From positions 248,459 through 295,369 of the forward strand of contig NZ_LNYE01000023.1 in NCBI RefSeq assembly GCF_001467695.1: 46,911 bases of DNA, written 5' to 3'. Each line of letters starts with the position of its first letter. Position 1 is the first letter of the stretch. Positions 42,343 through 46,911 of this stretch are shown one piece after another. The DNA comes from Legionella gratiana. GTDB taxonomy: Bacteria > Pseudomonadota > Gammaproteobacteria > Legionellales > Legionellaceae. Made by a program: the position numbers and the translations under genes. Below the pieces are notes generated by a model. That model did no database searches, had not been told where the DNA came from, and saw only the letters and a program-made list of their open reading frames with translations.

Positions 42343-43119
42343 TTATTTTTTACCCTGAACCAAATAAACAGAAAGAATAAACCAATGCTCGCCAGCAAAC
42401 TTTTCTTGGCATTCTTGCTCATAAATGGTTACCAAAGACTCATTAATAAGGTTAATTTGTTCACTAGGGACTTGGCCTTGAAAAAAAGCAATACCATTTA
42501 CGAATTTACGGAAAATATCCAAACTGGGCAAACGTATTTGATGTTTTAGTCGTTCAATTTTAATTTGTTTAAAAGGAAGTTTCTGTATTTTTTCTTCTAA
42601 GTGTTCAAAGTGCTGATAATCCACAGGTGGTTTAAATTCATTGAGACAAGAAAACTGGTTAGACTCTTTCACCTTATAATAGCTGAGAATAAAGGGATCA
42701 TCACCAGAAGGGAAGAGAGCGAATACTGTTCCGTTCTCCTTTAAGGCTCTATGAATATTAAGAAATGCTTTTTCTATGGCGAATGCACACCATTGTAAGC
42801 ACCAAAAGGAAACAACACAGTTAAATTCATTAATAAATGGCAGCGTTAATACATCAGTATGGTGCAGTTTAGCATTAGGATAATCAGCAAACTCTTCTCT
42901 AGCTAATGCCAACATATTTTCTGAAGCATCTATCCCTAAAAAATGGTTTTGTGGAAATTTATCCAAAATTTTACGACTGAATGCTCCATTACCACATCCA
43001 ATATCCAAGACGTAGTCTGTTGGTTTGATATCTAAGTATTTTAAATAGTCACCGGCAATACTTGCTTGAATATAGGACCCAATCGCATAATCATGAGCTG
43101 GCCACTCTTGTGTTGGCAT
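42343..43119 (-). CDS. Class I SAM-dependent methyltransferase
   Basis: 258 aa. Motif I VLDIGCGNGAF (residues 37-47), Asp in FLGIDASENMLALAREE, and VVSFWCLQWC (motif IV area) define a class I fold. The overall pattern recalls trans-aconitate methyltransferase and BioC-like proteins, but the substrate is not fixed. Its stop abuts the convergent dehydrogenase stop. Confidence 0.88.
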   Translation of the reverse strand: MPTQEWPAHDYAIGSYIQASIAGDYLKYLDIKPTDYVLDIGCGNGAFSRKILDKFPQNHFLGIDASENMLALAREEFADYPNAKLHHTDVLTLPFINEFNCVVSFWCLQWCAFAIEKAFLNIHRALKENGTVFALFPSGDDPFILSYYKVKESNQFSCLNEFKPPVDYQHFEHLEEKIQKLPFKQIKIERLKHQIRLPSLDIFRKFVNGIAFFQGQVPSEQINLINESLVTIYEQECQEKFAGEHWFILSVYLVQGKK

Positions 43120-43204
43120 TTGATATTCCTTGGTTCTACTGGCTTATGAGTATTAATAAACGATGCACTATCTTTAAAGAAAAAGCAAACCCTCTTTATT
43201 AAAA

Positions 43205-43315
43205 TTATCCTAACTCTCTTAAACGAATTTCTTTAGGAATTAGTACAATTGCTAAGAGCATCATTATTAAACCTAGAAAAAGTATCGAATTATTTACAGG
43301 AGTTAAATACCGAAA
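43205..43315 (-). pseudogene. Possible remnant of a membrane-transporter 3' end
   Basis: The minus strand reads FRYLTPVNNSILFLGLIMML... to a C-terminal IPKEIRLRELG and stop, the look of the last membrane helix and tail of an MFS carrier. The same frame upstream is broken by stops (for example at 43316-43318). The 43120-43476 spacer otherwise holds only the promoter of the next gene. The call rests on hydrophobic pattern alone. Confidence 0.3.
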
Positions 43316-43400
43316 CTACATAGAAACACATTGATTTGCTTTATAAATTCATCGGCACAAGAATTTTTGAAAATAAACCAATTCCTTTATTTCTTGACTG

Positions 43401-43436
43401 CTTAAATATTCCTTAAGGTTCAGTGTTCACTATAAA
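43401..43436 (+). promoter_or_regulatory. PmrA-box-like promoter of the U-box/GTPase gene
   Basis: Two CTTAA half-sites at 43401-43405 and 43412-43416 are 11 bp apart, the period of the Legionella PmrA box (cTTAATatT, two bases, cTTAATatT). TATAAA at 43431-43436 gives a -10, so the box would occupy the -35 region. PmrA controls many Dot/Icm effectors. The half-sites are imperfect. Confidence 0.45.
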
Positions 43437-43476
43437 AAATCTTAAATGAATCCTCTAAACTTATGGAGTTGCAAAT

Positions 43477-45822
43477 ATGCCCAATATAAAACAAATCGTT
43501 GCCAGTTATGGAGTAGATATACCTGAATATATTGAATATGTTCATATACCGGATAATATTTCTAATACTAATGCACTCATAGATTTTTTAAATAATTATC
43601 AATCTATATCAAACAGTGGGATGGATCCTGAAACGCTGCAAATTGATAAACAAACATTCATTCAGGATCTTAGAAATTATCAAAAATTTATTGATGAAGC
43701 GATACAACAACAAATTTCATATAGCTATCAAGAGAAATCACAGCATGAACCCTCTAAGTATCAACAAGCGGTGATGGTAAGTTCATCATCATCATCTTCT
43801 TCTGCTAGCAATTCAGGAACGTTTAGTGATAAACAACAACTTGTCATCGATCAAATGAGAGTGCTGTTAAGTTGTCCTATCTATCTTGATATTTTGAAGA
43901 AAGCTAATGGTACGCCTTCTCTGCAGCATACTTTTATTGATCCAGTAACCACCCCAAATGGTTATACTTATGAAAAGAAATGGTTAATAAGTTATCTGGC
44001 GCAAAATGGTCAAAAAACACCTACTGGCGAAAGGATTAATAATGCTGATCAGCAATTAATACCTAATCTTTTTATCAAAGATGCAGCAGACAATTTTAGA
44101 TCGAGACAAAGTATCGCCGAGCAGAATCTTTCTGATCCCATATTGTTTGGCCCCTTAGATAAAAATGCGGTGCTCTCTCCTTATGGCCATACCTATGATC
44201 TTGATAATATTACTCAATTAACAAAATGCCCCTTTACCCGTAAACCGCTTTCAAAAGATAAATTCCGTCCAAATTTGCTTATTCAAGAAGTAGCAAAATT
44301 TTATAATGACAATATCGATATTTTTGAACCCAAACCATTAACGTCAGTATCTCCGCCTACTTCGGTATCAGATTTTGAAAACATTCACTTAAATTTTGCT
44401 GTGCGAGCCTTGCGTGATTTAATCAATCGCTTTCCACAAGATACACCTGACAATAGTCCTTCAGGGCGTATGAAGAATGGGCTCACTGCATTATATACTG
44501 TGATGCATGATATAGGGCAAAACTCCGCATCCCTGAAAAAGCTGGGTCTCATAATTAACTCTCTAAGTACTTTAATTATTCCGGAGAATCGAAATGTTTT
44601 GCGTAATAATGGTATTTCCCAATTGCAACTTGCTAACAGCTTACATGATTCATTCAGCGTTTTAAGAGACTTAATCGAAAAAAATGCGGTGCAGATTGAT
44701 CAAATTGAGCCGGTACAAGTAGGGCGTGCAAAAAATTATCTCTCTAAATGCAATTTATTTTTAGATGAAATTTCTTTGCGCCAACACATGTTTACACCAA
44801 ATTCGGGTGTTCTTTTTGCGTCCAGTCAAAGAAACGACAAATTTTCAAAAATGGTGATACGAAAACAAAACAACCAATATACTATTGAAATTGATGTTGC
44901 AACTGAGAACCGTTCAAAGATAGAGGAGAATATTCAAAATTTTCTTACTCAAGTCACTAACTCAACAAAATATAAGGTTCAATCCATTGACACAGAAAAA
45001 GGTTTTCTCATTCGCATTCAAACGAGTTTTGATCCCTATATACTCTGTGGATTTATCAATTTTGGTTGGCTTAGTGAACAAGACATTAATGATATAAATC
45101 CTGATTTGTTGCAACGGTATGAAAAAAGCATGTTTAAAAATGCTATGGAACATAAAAGTAAGGAGGTAAAAAAAGAATTTTACATGTTTGAGTCCCTTTT
45201 TAATTTTTTTAAAGGCAAAGATAGTAACACAACAGTTTACGCTCCCATTCAAGTAAAAGACAATATGAAAATGGTTGTAGTTGGGGATAATGGTGTAGGT
45301 AAGACATCGTTTTTACATGCCTTTACGAATGGCGAATTTCCTTTTGATTATGTCCCCCATTATAATGAAAATCCGCATGTAACTTTCGAATATGACAGCC
45401 AAACAGTTGCGCTTGACTTATGGGATACAGTTGGCTCAGAAGAGTATGCAAGAATCAGATCATTGTCCTACCCAAATACAGATGCCTTTATCGTTTGTTA
45501 TAATGTTTGTGACAAAAGATCGTTGGATCATGTCCAGGAGTTTTGGTATCCCGAGTTGCATCATCATTGTCCAAATGCAAAGATAATTTTAGTTGGCCTC
45601 AAAGAAGATTTGAGATATAACCCAATACAAGGAGCAGCCGGGCGAACTCTTGTCACATCTGAAGAGGGAGAAGCAGTAGCCAGGAAAATTGGTGCTTATA
45701 GTCATGTAATTGTATCTGCATTGGAACAAAGGAACCTATCGACACCATTTTATCAGGCTATAGAAGCTGTTAGCGCTGGCTTGGAGCAATCAAAAAATGA
45801 TACGAGCCCATTCTTAATTTGA
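43477..45822 (+). CDS. U-box/U-box/Rho-type GTPase fusion (probable effector)
   Basis: 781 aa. Residues 1-100 are helical; 102-114 form a Ser tract. U-box 1 spans about 132-210 (SCPIYLDILK, FIDPVTTPNGYTYEKKWL, LIPNLFIKDA); a shorter U-box 2 spans about 220-280 (SDPILFGPLDKNAVLSPYGHTYD, CPFTRKPL, RPNLLIQE). About 290-595 is helical and unknown. Residues 597-765 are a Rac/Rho-like GTPase: P-loop GDNGVGKT (603-610), WDTVGSEEY, FWYPELHHHCPNAKIILVGLKEDLR, G5 SAL. Against Rac1 the Gly12, Thr35 and Gln61 equivalents are Asn605, His628 and Ser654, and the Rho insert is shortened. No CAAX box. U-boxes recruit E2 enzymes, as in LubX; the GTPase may bind or mimic a Rho target. Secretion is inferred. Confidence 0.88.
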   Translation: MPNIKQIVASYGVDIPEYIEYVHIPDNISNTNALIDFLNNYQSISNSGMDPETLQIDKQTFIQDLRNYQKFIDEAIQQQISYSYQEKSQHEPSKYQQAVMVSSSSSSSSASNSGTFSDKQQLVIDQMRVLLSCPIYLDILKKANGTPSLQHTFIDPVTTPNGYTYEKKWLISYLAQNGQKTPTGERINNADQQLIPNLFIKDAADNFRSRQSIAEQNLSDPILFGPLDKNAVLSPYGHTYDLDNITQLTKCPFTRKPLSKDKFRPNLLIQEVAKFYNDNIDIFEPKPLTSVSPPTSVSDFENIHLNFAVRALRDLINRFPQDTPDNSPSGRMKNGLTALYTVMHDIGQNSASLKKLGLIINSLSTLIIPENRNVLRNNGISQLQLANSLHDSFSVLRDLIEKNAVQIDQIEPVQVGRAKNYLSKCNLFLDEISLRQHMFTPNSGVLFASSQRNDKFSKMVIRKQNNQYTIEIDVATENRSKIEENIQNFLTQVTNSTKYKVQSIDTEKGFLIRIQTSFDPYILCGFINFGWLSEQDINDINPDLLQRYEKSMFKNAMEHKSKEVKKEFYMFESLFNFFKGKDSNTTVYAPIQVKDNMKMVVVGDNGVGKTSFLHAFTNGEFPFDYVPHYNENPHVTFEYDSQTVALDLWDTVGSEEYARIRSLSYPNTDAFIVCYNVCDKRSLDHVQEFWYPELHHHCPNAKIILVGLKEDLRYNPIQGAAGRTLVTSEEGEAVARKIGAYSHVIVSALEQRNLSTPFYQAIEAVSAGLEQSKNDTSPFLI

Positions 45823-45838
45823 TATAAATTCAGTTTCA

Positions 45839-45886
45839 TTAGGATGTGTTGACAATTGCTTATCAGCAATTGTCAACACATCCTAA
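45839..45886. repeat. Perfect 22-bp inverted repeat
   Basis: Arms at 45839-45860 and 45865-45886 (each reading TTAGGATGTGTTGACAATTG plus two more bases) are exact inverted copies around a TATC loop. It lies 17 bp after the U-box/GTPase stop and may act as its terminator, but no T-run follows. The length and perfection suggest a mobile foldback element. Confidence 0.8.
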
Positions 45887-45942
45887 ATATTATATTTTAT
45901 TTATAAACAGATCATGTAATCATGATCTTATAAACTTCATCA

Positions 45943-46572
45943 ATGAAAATGGTAATGGACAAAAATTGTTGGTTCAAATGGATAAGTGAACTTCAAAGCC
46001 TCTGTCAAGCAGGCTTAGCTTATTCTAAAGATAGCTACGATATTGAACGGTTTCAGCGAATTGAGCAAATCGCAGCACAAATGGCAGCCTCATGCTCCTC
46101 ACAATCGGCAAATATGATCCATGAGTATTTTCAAGTAGAAAAAGGTTATCCCACTCCAAAGGTAGATGTCCGAGCGGTTATTCTCCAAGAAGAAAAGATA
46201 TTGTTGGTTAAAGAAAGATTAGATGGTCTTTGGTCCTTGCCGGGCGGTTGGGTTGATGTATCTGAATCACCTTCAGAGGCAATGATCCGTGAAGTCCGCG
46301 AAGAGGCTGGTTATGATGTCAAAATTATAAAATTACTGGCTGTTTGGGATAAATTAAAGCATGATCATCCACCACAATGGCCGCATAGTTATAAATTATT
46401 TTTTTACGCCTATATTCTGTCAGGTAAATTTGAACCTAACACAGAAATTCTTGATCTGGATTATTTTCCTCTCAATCAGCTTCCGAAACTTTCGATCCAT
46501 CGAGTCACCCAAAAGCAAATAGAACGGTTGTACCAACTTATTCTTAATCCTACTGACACGCAATATGATTAA
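45943..46572 (+). CDS. NUDIX hydrolase with N-terminal Nudix_hydro_N domain
   Basis: 209 aa. Residues 1-60 are the helical N-terminal domain found in some ADP-ribose pyrophosphatase-like proteins (WISELQSLCQAGLAYSKDSYDIERFQRIEQIAA). The Nudix box GGWVDVSESPSEAMIREVREEAGY keeps all catalytic Glu residues (GX5EX7REUXEEXGU). It hydrolyses a nucleoside diphosphate linked to another group. The start could be ATG at 45943 or 45955; neither has a strong ribosome site. Confidence 0.92.
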   Translation: MKMVMDKNCWFKWISELQSLCQAGLAYSKDSYDIERFQRIEQIAAQMAASCSSQSANMIHEYFQVEKGYPTPKVDVRAVILQEEKILLVKERLDGLWSLPGGWVDVSESPSEAMIREVREEAGYDVKIIKLLAVWDKLKHDHPPQWPHSYKLFFYAYILSGKFEPNTEILDLDYFPLNQLPKLSIHRVTQKQIERLYQLILNPTDTQYD

Positions 46573-46663
46573 GAAATCAAGGGACTAGATATATCCTGCC
46601 ATCGGCTGACTCCTTGTGCTCCTTGTTACAGCAAAGAAGTACGAAAGAAGTCTTCTTGGATTC

Positions 46664-46750
46664 CATCGCAAAATGAAACTCATTCAGCGAAGAGCTTACG
46701 GTTTTAGAAATGAAAATTACAGGGTGCGTGTTAAGGTGCTCTGCGGGTGA
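46664..46750 (+). pseudogene. C-terminal remnant of an ISL3-family transposase
   Basis: This frame reads HRKMKLIQRRAYGFRNENYR and then VRVKVLCG before a TGA. The (K)xIxRRAYGFRNxxNYRxRVxxLC pattern is the C-terminal end of ISL3-type (IS204/IS1001/IS1165) DDE transposases. The upstream body is missing; the NUDIX gene ends only 92 bp before. Only the 3' end of the element remains. Confidence 0.6.
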
Positions 46751-46772
46751 TTATGGCTGTCCCCTTAAATGG

Positions 46773-46806
46773 GCTGTCTCTTGATTCTATCTCATCAAGA
46801 GACAGC
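46773..46806. repeat. Perfect 13-bp hairpin
   Basis: GCTGTCTCTTGAT and ATCAAGAGACAGC are exact inverted copies with an 8-nt loop (46786-46793). It lies just after the transposase remnant and may be part of that element's end. Confidence 0.65.
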
Positions 46807-46844
46807 TGCTTGCGCAGAGGGTGACGGACTTCTCAATACCGTCG

Positions 46845-46864
46845 CCTTCCGCAAAAGCGGAAGG
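46845..46864 (+). repeat. REP-like hairpin with an inverted partner half
   Basis: CCTTCCGC - AAAA - GCGGAAGG, a perfect 8-bp stem in the context GTCG...TCTAAA, as at 7909-7928. An inverted half-copy (GCAGAGGGTGACGG) lies at about 46814-46827, repeating the doublet layout. The rest of 46573-46911 shows nothing but these repeats and the transposase remnant. Confidence 0.65.
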
Positions 46865-46911
46865 TCTAAAAGCAACCAATCTTTGCTCTAAACTTCACCT
46901 TGCAGTCATAC

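Noticed and set aside
43477..45822. Simple LubX orthologue
   Set aside because: LubX is much shorter and has no GTPase domain; here two U-boxes are only the N-terminal third.

Overview
The window looks like chromosome of a non-pneumophila Legionella or a close relative. The DNA is AT-rich and gene density is bacterial. Ordinary genes (kup, phaC, trmL, ackA, a NUDIX hydrolase) alternate with large orphan proteins carrying coiled coils, hydrophobic hairpins, or eukaryotic-type domains such as Ras/Rho-like GTPases, U-boxes and a J-domain. That mix is typical of genomes carrying Dot/Icm type IV effectors. The genus is inferred from protein character, not from a marker gene.

Layout. 1-9.4 kb: an orphan coiled-coil/membrane protein, a Bcr/CflA-type drug exporter, Kup with a lone cyclic-nucleotide-binding protein, two orphan membrane proteins, a spacer with REP-like hairpins, and a Ras-like GTPase with a three-copy 60-bp internal repeat. 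9.5-14.3 kb: a palindromic repeat, PHA synthase, an AlkB-type monooxygenase and an effector-like coiled-coil protein. 14.3-22.2 kb: the most coherent system, a divergent gene set around a perfect Fur box. Leftward run a SerK/SbnI-like serine kinase, an SbnA/CysK-like PLP enzyme, two FecCD permeases, an FhuC-type ATPase and an MFS exporter. Rightward run a periplasmic binding protein and an opine dehydrogenase. I read this as a compact, NRPS-free, iron-regulated opine or aminopolycarboxylate metallophore locus covering synthesis, export and re-uptake.

22.2-30 kb: a J-domain protein, a GGQ ribosome-rescue factor resembling mitochondrial mtRF-R, a large effector-like protein, secreted proteins (one Cys-rich), a HAD phosphatase, a ~150-bp palindromic element and TrmL. 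30-36.3 kb: a tripartite efflux operon (outer-membrane channel, FUSC pump, HlyD adaptor), an orphan protein and a LysR regulator. 36.4-43.1 kb: a MaoC-phosphotransacylase fusion overlapping acetate kinase, an AA10 polysaccharide monooxygenase, a PLP decarboxylase, a 2-hydroxyacid dehydrogenase and a methyltransferase. 43.2-46.9 kb: a possible MFS gene remnant, then a 781-aa protein fusing two U-boxes to a Rac/Rho-like GTPase behind a PmrA-box-like promoter, a NUDIX hydrolase, and a right edge holding a transposase remnant and more hairpin repeats.

The two strongest leads are the Fur-controlled opine-metallophore locus and the U-box/Rho-GTPase fusion, whose GTPase has lost the Thr35 and Gln61 equivalents and carries a Gly12 substitution. 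At least eight palindromic or hairpin elements of several families sit between genes.
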